Source: Brachypterus glaber (Eukaryota > Arthropoda > Insecta > Coleoptera > Kateretidae). From it: a stretch of DNA of 64,000 bases. Under the pieces are notes generated by a model. The model had not been told where the DNA came from, searched no databases, and saw nothing but the letters and a program-made list of their open reading frames with translations. This document shows positions 35,001 to 48,200 of the stretch, piece after piece (within the stretch, counting starts at the first letter, position 1; each line of letters begins with the position of its first letter). Location of the stretch: assembly GCA_958510825.1 (NCBI GenBank), contig OY294044.1:85296895-85360894 (forward strand), read 5' to 3'. The translations under genes were made by a program, and so were the position numbers.

Positions 35001-38000
35001 AAGCATAGAACATGTCATAATAAAAAATTCAACCAACAATATATACAAGTATAAATAAAAAATAAAAATTATACATCTGTAATCCATTCTCCCTATAATA
35101 ATTTCTGAAAATAATATTTATTTATTTTTTTATTATCCAATATGCTTATCTAATCTTTTACAAATTAAGCTCACATAGTTAAAAAATTAAATCAAATCAG
35201 ATTAGCAAATGTTCATTATCATTTACTTAATTGCATAAGTGTACTTCCAAATATTGCAACATACTAAACAAGCACAGAAGCTGCATTATTTTTATTGACT
35301 AGGTAATTATTAAATTTATAAGTAAACTAAAAGATATAAAAAAGTGTCTGTAAGGATTATATCTAGTAATTTTCTGAGACCTATATTAAGGTGTACGAAT
35401 ATAACGTACGTAACGACGGAATGACCCTATATGACCCGATAAACTGAATTTGCGTACATGTGAACTATTTCGTTTTTGTGAACACAGATTTTTTTCTATT
35501 GACTTCTCTGTAATGTGAAATCATAAACTCTCGTTAACGTGAACTCACCTTAACGAGAGTTTTTGATGTCCACATTACAGAGAAGTCAATAGAAAATATT
35601 CTGTATTCACAAAACGTAATAGTTCACATATACGCATTGTTCACATTATCGAGCTTATACTGTATTCTCAAATCATTAAATTCACACTGTAAAAAATGGC
35701 TAGGTGGTAAAAACCATTTCACTAGTGATAAAAGAACCGATTGTTAATTTTTACACTCGTGTGAATGATATTTACACTCGTAATTTACGTCCATAGCTTA
35801 CCATAGTAATGGTAAAAATTATATCCTGGGTATAAATTTCTAAATTTTTGCACTCTAAATAGTAAATTTTACACTGAAACTTGTTAAAAATATTTGAATG
35901 TATGGTAAGTTAACCACTTTTTTTAACCACCTGCTGCGGAAATGATATTTACAATCTTGTCAGTGTGATAAATATACAGGGTTATTCAGAAATAAGTTTA
36001 AGAAATTTAAGAGGTGATTCTACGTTAAAAAATATGAATAAAAGTTCCTATAAAGGATGGTCCGGAAATGAGTCCTAAGGAAGCTACGGCTCTTTAAAAT
36101 TGTAATAAAAATAAGGTTTTTTTTATTACATGTTTGTTTAACCTCGTATTATTCTACTTAATTAAGTCCAGGACTTGTGTGGGCTAGTAGTAAAGGGAAC
36201 CACCGGCTTATACTGACTTTCGAACCAGTTTCTAGGGAGTGTCCGTTTCACTTATCGCCTTCGACAAATTTCAATTATTAATTAACTGAAAAAGGCAAAT
36301 CGGCGCCAGTGAGAATCGAACTCACAATAGTAGACTTGCTATGCATACGCGCTAGCCACTACGCTATGCCTCCCATAAATAATTAATAATAACTCTTATA
36401 TCCTTTAAGCTAGAGCGACGAGCTTTTGCATGTATACTAGTATTAATCAGGGCAATAAGTTTGTTAATTTATTTTTTTGAATTTATCGAGAGGCGTGCCT
36501 AGACAAAATATGTGAGGCTTAACACATTTTTGCCCCAAACTTTTTTATGTGTGATTTTTGTTTTTTTTTTGTAATAAATATAGATTCCTTCAGTAAAAAT
36601 ACATAAAAATGTCAAATAGTGTTACACTGTAAGAGCAACTGTTTTCAAGAAAAAAAATGCAATTAAGAGGAAGTAACATTTTGTTACTTTTTAAAAGGCT
36701 ATAACTCCTTTAATATTAAATTTAGGCGTTTTGGTAAAGAATACTTGTTTGCTTAAATGAAGAATCAGCCTGCAGCATTAAAATTTTATTGGTGATTTTT
36801 TTTGTTCCCCATTCAATATGTCCATCTTTGAAGGTCCGCAGCTCACTTAGGGCTCATTTCCGGACCAACCTTTATAGAAACTTTTTTTCAAATTTTTTAA
36901 CGTACATTTAAATTATTAAATTTCTCAAACTTAATTCTGAATAACCCTGTATACCAGTTCAATTAAATTATGCACACTAAAAACTCAATTTTAGTGTGCA
37001 TAATTTTTTGGCATCGTTTTCAGCATTACCAAAAATATACCATTCTCTCTTCGAAATATTGCGAGGAGTTGCTTTGACATTTAGAAGTAATTACATATAT
37101 GTATATAAAAGCTTGTAATTTTTAAATTAATATGAAATTACAGACACTTCCAAAGTGGGACGTGGTGCTATTTTGTCACACTTATGCGATTATTTATCGT
37201 GACATCCATTTGCAGAAAAATATGATGGTGAAGAAATAATGATCAAATTATTGCTCATAATTTATTATAAAATCACAATGTTCGTCAAAAAATATAGGTG
37301 TAAAACTTGATCCAAGGATTCTTTATTAAATATAAAATTGCAGAGTTTATGGTTATAAATTATTTAAAAGGATTTAAAACGGTCGTATAAATTATAAAAT
37401 TTATTACGCCCTTCCTGGAAAGGGAAGAACAAAATGTTAACTTTCTTGTATTAATTAGCAATTAAGTTGCTAAAAGCAAAAATTTACCATTTAACCTTTC
37501 CCAAAGAAAGTCTTGGGTTAGTAAAAAAAATTGAAAAATGTATTTTTATTTTACGTTTCTCGAAGTTTTATATCCAAAACAGATGATTTTTGTTTAAAAA
37601 AATCTGTATGTCGGTCTGTCTGTGTGTGTGGGACATTTGTGACCACGATAACTTAAGAACGGTTTGAGCTAAATACTTCAAAGGACCATAAGCTGACTAC
37701 CAAGTTTTAGGCTGGGATTGTTTTTGGTAAATTTGGGGTGGGGTAATGGGGTAAAATGGGGTGAAAACATTTTTTTTCTAAAACTTTTTTTTATTTTTTT
37801 TTTTTCGTTTTTTGCAAAAATATTTTTTTTAATTATTTATTTTTTTGAAAAAATTATTTTTTTTCTTCAAAGATTTTTCGTTTATCAATTATTTTATTTT
37901 TTAATTTTAAGTGATTAAGCTATATGTTGGAACTTTTATAATTGGGCTCTAATTTCGAATCAGGTGTAGGTAGTTTAACATCTGGAATTGGTCTGTTTTT

Positions 38001-39219
38001 TCTCGAAAACCGATGAAGATGTTTTTTTTTTGTAAGCGTTTTCAGATGTTGAGTGATATGCCCATCCACGAAGGACGTTAGTATTGTATGTTACCTATAT
38101 ATCACAATGTTTCAAAATTTTAAGTTTTCTCATGTCGTGAAAAATAAAAAATAATATTTTGTGCCTTTCAGCTTTTTTTTTTGAGTGGAAACCTTTAGAA
38201 AGTGGGCTAAATTGAAAAAAAATATTTTATGATTTTTTTCGAAAAAAAAGTCGTTTTAATATTTCTTTTTTTTATATGAACATATATATTGCATATATAT
38301 TGCATATATATTGCATATATATTGCATATATATTGCATATATATTGCATATATATTGCATATATATTGCATATATATTGCATATATATTGCATATATATT
38401 GCATAAATATAACATATATATTGCATATATTGCAGCAGGAAAAATGATTCTTTTGTTGGCAGCAGAGTTTTTTTAAATAAAACAAATAATTATCTAAAAA
38501 AGCATTAAATTTTATTGAAAAATGTATAAATTATTAATTATATTTACAAATACACAGAGTCTTAGCAAAAAGGAAGTTAAAGGAAAGGATGCGGGTTTCT
38601 CATCTCGATTCTCGAGACTCCCGATTTCCGAGATAATAGTTTTATATTATCTTGAAAATTTCTCGACGATTAACCTTTTGTCTTGACGATACGTTACTTA
38701 TACTTTCGGCAAAAACAATGGCTGAACTTAAATCACTTTTGGTTATAGTGGTTCGTGATTTTAAAATATGGTGCTGGAAAAATGATCTAATTTTAAATGT
38801 TGATAAAACTGTCTGTTTGTTTTTTCACAATGGCATCCGTTCCGAACAAAGTGAAGCAAATTTGGATATTATTGTTGATAATTACAAAATCTGCCCCTCT
38901 AAGAGTACAAAATTCTTGGGAATTGATCTTGATGATGACTTGACGTGGCACAGCCAGATTAATACGATTTGCAATAAGTTGTCAAAATCTTTCTTTGCAA
39001 TATCTCGAGTGAATCAATGCTTGATTTAAAGGGTCTTCTTAATATCTATTATGCGCTAGTTTATAGTCATTTAAATTATAATATAATGCTCTGGGGTATA
39101 GCTGCAAATAGTGAACGAGTTTTTATCCAACAAAAACGCATAATAAGACTAATGTGCAATCTGAAATTTAGGGAATCATGCAAGGATACATTTGTGCAAC
39201 ATAAAATCATGACTATGCC

Positions 39220-39296
<77 letters not shown>

Positions 39297-42200
39297 AAAC
39301 CTTATTATTTACAAAAAATAACATTACAAAATTTAAACATGGATATAACTCAAGACTTCAGAATTCATTAACTATCCCTAAACATAAAACCTCCTTATTT
39401 AAAACCTCACCCCTATATATGGGCATTACATTATATAATAAGCTTCCGATTTCACTCAGAGAAATAAGTAATATTAAAGTCTTTAAACGGAAATTAAATT
39501 TTTTTTATTAAAAAACGCTTTTTATTCGGTTAAGGACTAAATTAAATTTTAAATTTTAATTAATTATAGTAAGATTTTATTATGTACATGTTATTTATTT
39601 ATATTTTAAACTGTATTTTATTAACTCATATTTGTTGTACATTTTAATATATGTAGAGATATATAGAGAGATGTATATAAAAAAATGACAAAACTTTTAT
39701 TTTTTTGTTTTCCCGACTCCGGTCGTTTTTCCTTTTTGTTTTACTGATTTCGTTTTTTTTTCTCGGCTCATAGCTGTTTTTTTTTTAATTTAATTCCAAC
39801 AAAAGTTTTTACATATATATCTCTCTTAAATATTTTAATTCTCCAAATTAGTATAAATTCTACTGTCGTGTCACATCTATTTTTATAATGGCAGTATGAT
39901 AAATAAATATATTCTATTCTATAGTCCAGTACGGAAATACGTAATAGTGACTCATATTTAAAGTATAGATCGCGCGGGGAACGAAACGTAAAAGGGGAAG
40001 GTCAAGTATAGGCGTTGCGGTGAAGCATAAAGCGGGAGGACGATTTAAGCATGAGTTACTATCACGTATTTACGGATTATAGTATAGCGAGAGTATCGCG
40101 GATAAACTTTTTCTCTCTCATTCTGTAGAGTGGGATGGCTTTACGCGTCGAAACATTACAAAAAAAAAATAAATAACAAGTTAATGATCAAACTTCTCGG
40201 TTTAGGAATAATAATAATTTTGATTGGCCCATGGATCAACCAACCACTAATATTGCCCAAAAACGAGTCGTAAGGGAGCTAAGTCCCTTCAAAAAAGTCT
40301 ACAAAGTTGTCGTGTTTAATGAATGCTTGGTCCTCGAAAAACATTAAATTTTACTTTTAATTGAATTTTTTTTGCCAACAATTAATCCTACAGTATTACA
40401 ACAAGAGTCCATTTTTTATCTATTAAATCTCGCACTCTTTTCTTTTTCTGTACCGATTGCAAGGAACATTTAAAGAATCTACCCAAAATGTGCAATGAAA
40501 TCGACAAACTTAAAAATGATTTTTCCGATCTAAAAGGTAAATTGGATACTCAACCACAATATGCAACATCAGCTGATCTCAATGCAGTAAACACTGAATT
40601 ACAAGACCTTAAAACGAGAGTCGAATCTCCTACCTATGCAGAAATGGTGGCCTCAGCACTTCCAAACAAAAATGTGGAGGTCCTCGAAACCCGAATCAGT
40701 CAACTTGAAAAGGAATCTGTTGTGCCTGCTAAAGTCGACAATAATAATTCAAATAGCAATGAAGATCTAATACGTGAAATGATGGAACGGCAAGATAGAG
40801 CATCGAATATAATAATATTGTTTCTAAGAATTCTATTGATATAGCAAATAATTTTAATAAATATTTTGTTGAAAGTGTTTGTGAAATAGCAAATTCTATT
40901 GAAGTTGCACAAAATTGGTCACATCATGATCTTCCAGTTATAGATTCTAATATAAGTAAATTTAAATTATTAAACATGGATGAGCTTAAAAGTATGGTTA
41001 GGGCTCTGGACAACAAATGTAGTACACATGATGTTCTTGGTGGAAAACTTCTAAAAAATATATTTGATACAATAGGTGGACCCCTATTAACCTTTATCAA
41101 TATGTCATTAAAAAAAGGTGTTATCCCCAAAGTGCTTAAACGTAGCTGTATAACACCAATTCCAAAAATTGTTAATACAAACGAAGCTATTAATTTTAGA
41201 CCCATAAATACCCTTCCCACTGTGGAAAAATTATTAGAGAGAGTTGTTTATAAACAATTAGTTGAGTATTTTGAAAAAAATAAATTATTTTTCGAAAATC
41301 AGTCTGGATTCAGGGCCAGACACTCTTGTGAGACCTCCCTACAACTGACTATCACTGAGTTTTTTAAAATGTTAGATAAACATAAATTTATTATAGCTGT
41401 CTTCATTGACCTAAAGAGAGCATTTGAAACAATAGATCGTAAAATTTTAATAAAGAAATTAAAATATTATGGCGTTACTGGTGATGTAATAGAGTGGATT
41501 ATAAATTACCTTAGTGATAGACAGCAGTTTACAAGGGTGGATGGAGCTGAATCCTCTGATATTGACATCGAACTAGGTGTACCACAGGGGAGCATATTGG
41601 GACCACTGTTGTTCATCATATACATTAATGATATTAATTCCAAACTATTATACGACTTTTTGAACCTGTATGCCGATGACACACTGATCGCAATATGCTC
41701 TTCCAACCTGATTGATGCAATAAACAGAATGAATGAATTATTAAAAGCACTAGAGGGCTATTTTAAAATAAATAAGTTAAAACTTAACCCTAATAAAACA
41801 AAGGCCATGGTAATTGCTGGTCCGCGTGTGGTCAAAAATATCAACACTGAAAATATCAATCTGTATGTTGAAAATGAAAAAATTGAAATTGTTTCAGAAA
41901 TAAAGTACTTAGGCGTGGTAGTAGATAATTCTTTAGCATTTAAAAAACATTTTGAATACATCAAGAAAAAAATTTCAAAAAAATTATTTTGTTTCTCAAG
42001 GATTTCCGCAAATTTAGATTTAAAAACTAGGATTAACGTTTACAATGCAATAATATTACCGCATTTTGATTTCTGTGCTACGATTTTGTACCTTTTGGAT
42101 ATTAGCAGTAGGGCTGAATTGCAGAGGCTTCAGAATCGCGGCATGCGAATCATTCTCAGATGTAGTATGTTAACGCCAATCAGTGTAATGCTTAATACTC

Positions 42201-45200
42201 TACAGTGGTTTAATATAAATGTAAAAACATACTACTGTTCAATGGTATTCATATATAAAGTATTAAATGGCTTGACGCCTACGTATTTTAATAAATTTAT
42301 AACTTTTAATAATGAAATTCATGATCATTATACCAGATCAAATGCAAATATTCACATTGTTAGAACAAATAATAATAGAACTATGAATAACCTATTTTTC
42401 AAAGCACTCAATGAATATAACAAGTTACCACTAGAAATTAAAAGCTCTGTATCTCTGAATTCATTCAAACATAAACTGAAAAATACATTGGTTACTTAAT
42501 TTTAATTTGTGATATGTATATTGAATTTTAAATTGTGATATGTATATTTAAAATAGTATATTATATTGTGATATATTAGCAAGAATGTATTAGGTTACCT
42601 ATTTTGAAATAAATATTATTATTATTATTATTATTATTATGTGCGTGTAAAACAAGTAAGGACTATTGTCCATATAATTTGTATTAGTAAGACAAGAACA
42701 CTACTGTTTCTGTTTAAAATATTCCAAGAAAATTAAACATTTTTTTATGGAAACGATGATTTCCACAGGAACCTTGTTGGACGTCTTATATCAACGTATT
42801 TATTTAAAAAGGTTCATAAAAATCAAAAACAAAAAAAAAATCAAAAAACTTTTTTTTTTCACAAAAAGTTTCTTTTTTGTAAAACGAAAAATAAATTGGA
42901 AAAAATATGTTTTTGAGAAAAATTGTTTTTAACCCATTTTCCCCCCTAACCCCAACCCGATTTTTACGAAAAACAATCCCAGCCTAGAACTTTGGATAAT
43001 CAACCTGTGGTCCAAGTTTAAAGTCTTTAGCCCGAAGCGTTCTTGAGTTATCGTGGTCACAAATTTCCCGGACACACAGACCGACAGACCGACAGGCAGA
43101 TTTTTTTTTACGAAAATCATATTTTTTGGATTAAAACGTCCAGAAACGTAAAAAAGCAATGAATTTTTTTCGAAATTTTTTCACTTTCCTTGGGATAAGT
43201 AATATCATTACATTTGATTTTTCTTAGACTATTTAAACAACATAATATGTAGCAACATTGTCTAATACGAGTTATACGGACTATAATAGTCCGGTACTTA
43301 TTTTACATTTATCAAAATTTAATAAAATTGGATCTTTAATAAAGCTCTGATACTTTATATTTAAACTTAATATTATAGTTAAAAATGAATACAATTTTTT
43401 ATTCATCCTTGTTAAACTTATTTGCTAAGGCTCTAGAAATAAAATAATCAGATACACAAAAAAAAATAATATTGTCACTGGCCGTAACTATAAATTTTAC
43501 AGGCGTTAAAAAAATAATTATGTAATTGACCTAAATCAACTTATCACCATAGGCCGAACTTTTGGAATTCATTTACTTGGGGCTCGCAAAATTTAAGATC
43601 CTTAAAAATATGTATATTATTACATAAGTAATAAATATAATAATTATAATTATTATCTAAGGTACACCTTATTAATCCATACTCTCAACCATATTTAAAA
43701 AACTGGACCAAATTTCCATCTTGTTATTGTACCTTTTAAGATACACCAATTTGAAATATCTATTTATTAACTGCAATTTCGCGGTTCTTTCACGCGTTTT
43801 TTTTTTTCAACAGATTTTTAAATCGCCTGAATTTTTTTTGTGCATTCCTACATGCAAGTTAATCATATTGCTAAAAAATTTTCTTGATCGGGCCCCAAAC
43901 TCGGCCCCCAGCTACCAAAATAACATACCTTGTCAGAAAACCATATTTTCTTAATTCTTGTATAACATTTTTATTATAAAATATATTGATTTAAAATTTG
44001 AACAAAATTTGACCCTCATGAGTGACTATAGTTTTATAAAAAAAAAATGTTTTGATTTTAACGCTATGGTCAATTTTCTCTAAAAAAAATACCTTTTTTG
44101 GACATCAGAATACAAAACAAATCATTGCATTTTGGACGGACATTTAACAAAATTTTGGAGCTTTTATAATGTGGGGTGAAAAAGTATTTTTTTTTTCTAT
44201 TTTTTAATTAGAAATCAGTTTTTTGCTATTTTCTCGTTAACGGTGATAGGTATTATCAAAACTTAAAAACTATTTGCAACTTTGACGTGCTTTGACAGAA
44301 AATTTTAGGTAACCTTTTTTTTAGTAAAAGTTAAGTTTCAAGTTATAGTTTTTAAATTTTGATAATATCTATCACCGTTAACAAGAAAATGGCAAAAAAC
44401 TGCTTTCTAATTAAAAAAATAAAAAAAAAACAATTTTTCACCCCACATTATAAAAGTTTCAAAACGTTGTTAAATGTCTGTCGAAAATGCGACGATTTAC
44501 ACAAAAACATACAGGAAAAATGACATTCCTTCACTATAATTGATGTAGCAAGCGGGGGCATAGTTATTCTGTGGAAATACCATAGAACTAAAGAGTTGGA
44601 TACCTATAGTTTCACGCATATATGCCAAAAAAGGTATGTTTTTAGGGAAAATTTACCATAGCGCCCCCTATGAGTTAAAATCGAAAAAAAAAATTTTATG
44701 AAATTATAGTCACTCATGAGGGTCAAATGTTGTCCAAATTTTAAATCAATATATTTTAAAATAACAATGTTATACAATAATTAAAAAATTGGTGCTTTTC
44801 TAACAAGGTATGATGTTTTGTTAGCTGGGTGCCGAGTTTGGGGCTCGATCAAGAAAAAAAAATTGACAATAGAATAAACTTGCATGTAGGAACACACAAA
44901 AAAAAATTCCAAACACCGTTTCAAAAATATACCCCAAAATCGTGAAAGAACGGCGAAATTATAATTAACATCTATAGATTCGCCACTATGTAAAAGTAAC
45001 GTAAACATGATGGCCTGGTTGGTAAAATATCGTTTAAAGTGCCGATTTAATTTAAAAATAGACTTTAAAAAATTATAAGTTTCGCGAGCCATCTGTAAAT
45101 AAATACCTAAAGCCCGCCCTCTGTTTATCACAGAAATTTTCAAAATTATATTGCAAGCGCCATTTGGATAATGCTTATGAATATTTTATTTTATTTTACT

Positions 45201-48200
45201 TAAAATAACGAAATTAATATTGGTATAGTGCAGTAAAAGTTTCTATTAATTTTTTTAAATTAATTTTTTTTTCCGATTTATTCGAAATACACATCGCGTC
45301 AAAATTAACGCACCATTAAAATTGCAACACATTTTCAAAGTCGATTTTCTCGAGAACCGCTAATCCAATGTTGTATTTTTTTAAGACCACTTTACACGGA
45401 GCAATTTGTACGCAAGTTTGATTATATGCAAGTTTGTTGCCAGATATAGCATGAGGACAATTGGACATTGATTTGCCTTTTCACGGAGCAAGTTGTACGC
45501 AAGTTTGGTGCTATATATTGCAAGGTAAACGGTGCTGCCAACCAGACAATTTTGACGTGTCTCTGCATTTGTTGACAAAAACATAACCTAGCATTTGCTT
45601 TTTTAAGGAAGTTTTTTAGTTAGACAGACCGACCTATTATTAATAATAATAATTATTAACATGTGCAGTTGCTACTATATTAGTAAAATGAAATCGATTT
45701 GGTAACTTTTTTTCAGGTTGGTACCACGAAAATAACCATAAAACATGCGTAAACTGCCAAAAAATTGAACATATTCTAAATAATTTGATGGCACGAAAAT
45801 GGCCTCAAACTTGCCTGAAGGCATGCGCAGTGACTGAATCATTCTTGCAGCAAACTTGCATAGCATCAAACTTGCGCACAAATAGGTTTATCTCTCAGTT
45901 AGGACCAACGAACTAACAACTCTTCTCTCTAGAATACGCATACTGTTAATATAAAGTGTCGCCAACATCTCGGTTTGTTTGTAAACAAATAGTAGGTATA
46001 TTCAGGCCTGAACAATAACAATTACCAGTAACTGTTATTGTTGTCTCTGTTAGAACAAAGTTGTGCTAGTAAGACAGACAAATGTATATGTTGGCTACGT
46101 TTTTGTAAGTTTTTACAAATGAAATGGATATTCTAGAGAGAAGAGTTATTAGTTTGTTGGTTATGACACTGTCGTCGATATTTTTATTGAAATTTTAGTT
46201 TTGGGCATATACAGGAAGTAAAGGTGAATAAAGGAAAATTATAACACCCTCAGCCACCTCGTTTTTTATCAAAAATGATCCCAGCCTATAACTTTGAAAC
46301 CTATGTTATAATTTATATCTTATAAATTTGAATTTATTAGCTTAAAGCGTTCCCGAGTTATAGTGATCAGAAATATCGTGGACAGGCCGACAGGTAGACC
46401 GGCAGACAGAATTTTCGTTTACGGAAATAATTTATTTTATATAAAACGTCGAAAAACCTAAAAAAAGCAGTAAAAATTTTTCAAGTCTTTCCTCCGGGAA
46501 AGTAAAAGGCAAAATATTATTTTATTAGCATGCTGGCAGCAGTATTTTGTTTTCATGTTCATTAATATTTCTTCAGTACTGAAAAATTTAAGACTTTTAA
46601 ATTATAAATTAGACGTCGCCTATTGAGATGGGACAAAATGTTTTACTTAAAATTATTTAAGTACCTAACTGCTAAATAAACAAGTATATTTAAATATTCT
46701 TTTAAGATAGAAAACTGGAATATAATTTTTATTTTATTAATGTTTTGAAGACATATTGCAATAATACTATGGTGATAACATAATACACTAGGGATGCTAG
46801 GGTATAAGATACCTATTGTATCTTAAAAAAAATCTTAAATTAAGAATTAAGAATACCTATATATTGTCACGTTAAAACAACAAAATTTACTTAAAAAACG
46901 TTAAAGAGTGTATGTAATAAATATTAAAATTTATATATTGAAAATAGTAAAATATATATTTTGTAAAAAACAAAATAAAAAAAAAGTAAAAAAAAAGATT
47001 TCTACAACAAAAATGTGTCATGTTATCCCGGATTTTGCGAAAACATTTCCAGGGTGGTGAGGGAGACTACCAAAATTTCCCTACGTATAAAACTAAAACT
47101 AAAATAAAAGATTTAGAATTGATAAAAGATTGGTAACTAAATAAAGATCTCCCGATTTTAGGGTTGGAAAGTCTAACTTGGAATTTAAAACCGCTACCTA
47201 CAACTATATATTGTTGTAGGTAGTTGGGTAGTTGTAAATATATTGTTGATATTTTAACTTGTTACTTAGACTTTTAACTTAGCTGATATTACCATTAAAT
47301 CTAATTGTAGAATAACAAAATGTAAAACATTTTATTTAAAATAAAAAACCGACAGCAATTTCCTAACTTTTAAAATATATTCCAGATTTCCCAACTTTTC
47401 AAGAGAGGATGGGGGAAGTGTTCATGTTTACATGTTATAAGTAATTTATAACTTATAATAACCTATAAGTATTATTTTAGACGAAAACTTGGTTGCATTA
47501 AATGTAATTTTATCAATGGCTCAGTAGGGACTGTACCGATTGGTTCATCTAACACAAATCGCTCATTTTTTGGTGTTATTATTAAAGTTATCAAAATAAA
47601 ATTTATTAGAGACCCAATAGGCTACAAGTGTGCCCAAATACAAGTTTTCTACTAACTTTTGTTTTCGGGAAACAAAGTATTTAACGGGTTAACGACCAAG
47701 TATACCATATTGGTGCACACCCTGTTTTCTGCACGGACAGTGTGTACAATATTGGTGCACACACACATCTGGTTTGTAATGTTCCGAGTTGTGTGGGTCT
47801 CACAGGGACGCAGCCACATGGGTTTTAAATGAAATATTTAGTAGGTGTGGTTCCCTAGAAAACAAAATGTTTTTTCTGTCTAAAAACTCCTTCATTGCAG
47901 CTTATTAAAAAAAATCATAACTTTATGAAGCTTCCTTTCAATAAAATAATCCCCTGGTCCAGGAATAAATTTTTAAAATTTAGCGCTGGTCGTTAACCTG
48001 TTAACGGTCATTCTAATCGTTATTTTTAATAAAATAATAGTAAAATATTTATTTTTCGTTAATTGCTCAAAAAATATTTACGAGGGTTGTTAAATATATT
48101 AAACATATTATTTTTTAGATATGCATTTAAGTTGCAACGATATGAAAGTTGGAATAAAAAATTAAGGAAAAATAAATTATATTTTAAAGCTTTGCATTTT

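Larger units (their letters stand above)
40425..42642 (+). mobile_element. Jockey/CR1-like LINE with endonuclease deleted (ORF1-ORF2 junction)
   Basis: 40440-40807 encodes the C-terminal part of an ORF1 protein: a Cys-containing start (FFCTDCKEHLKNLPKM), then a coiled coil with heptad-like Leu/Val and PTYAEMVASALP. At about 40806 it joins abruptly to the segment that normally follows the endonuclease (FNKYFVESVCEIANSI) and an intact reverse transcriptase (40976-42499). The whole endonuclease is missing. The 3' UTR ends in a (TTA)n tail (42616-42642). The copy cannot mobilise by itself. Confidence 0.82.
37494..43202. mobile_element. 5.7 kb inverted-repeat element enclosing LINE sequences
   Basis: The left arm (about 37494-37860: CTTTCCCAAAGAAAGTC, TCGGTCTGTCTG, CCACGATAACTTAAGAACGG, AGGCTGGGATTGTTTTTGG) is the inverse of the right arm (about 42840-43202: CCAAAAACAATCCC-like, GCGTTCTTGAGTTATCGTGG, CAGACCGACAGACCGACAGG, ACTTTCCTTGGG). 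Between the arms are a minisatellite, two Jockey-like LINE pieces, a palindrome and a foldback fragment. Whether it was one mobile unit or two related insertions in opposite orientation is not settled. Confidence 0.6.

Noticed and set aside
36300..36374. tRNA gene on the minus strand
   Set aside because: A- and B-box-like motifs are present, but the acceptor stem pairs poorly and the sequence continues into a non-tRNA body shared by a second copy; it is a SINE head.
38278..38440. CRISPR-like array
   Set aside because: Head-to-tail 11-bp repeats with no spacers in an insect-type genome; simple minisatellite.
38276..38485. Open frames of Tyr/Ile/His repeats on both strands
   Set aside because: Produced by the 11-bp minisatellite; no protein-coding evidence.
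41506..41964. Minus-strand frames opposite the second reverse transcriptase
   Set aside because: Shadows of the intact plus-strand RT frame.
45381..45584. Frame MFLSTNAET..., repeated almost unchanged at 60961-61176
   Set aside because: The similarity comes from two copies of MITE family 4; it is not a gene family.
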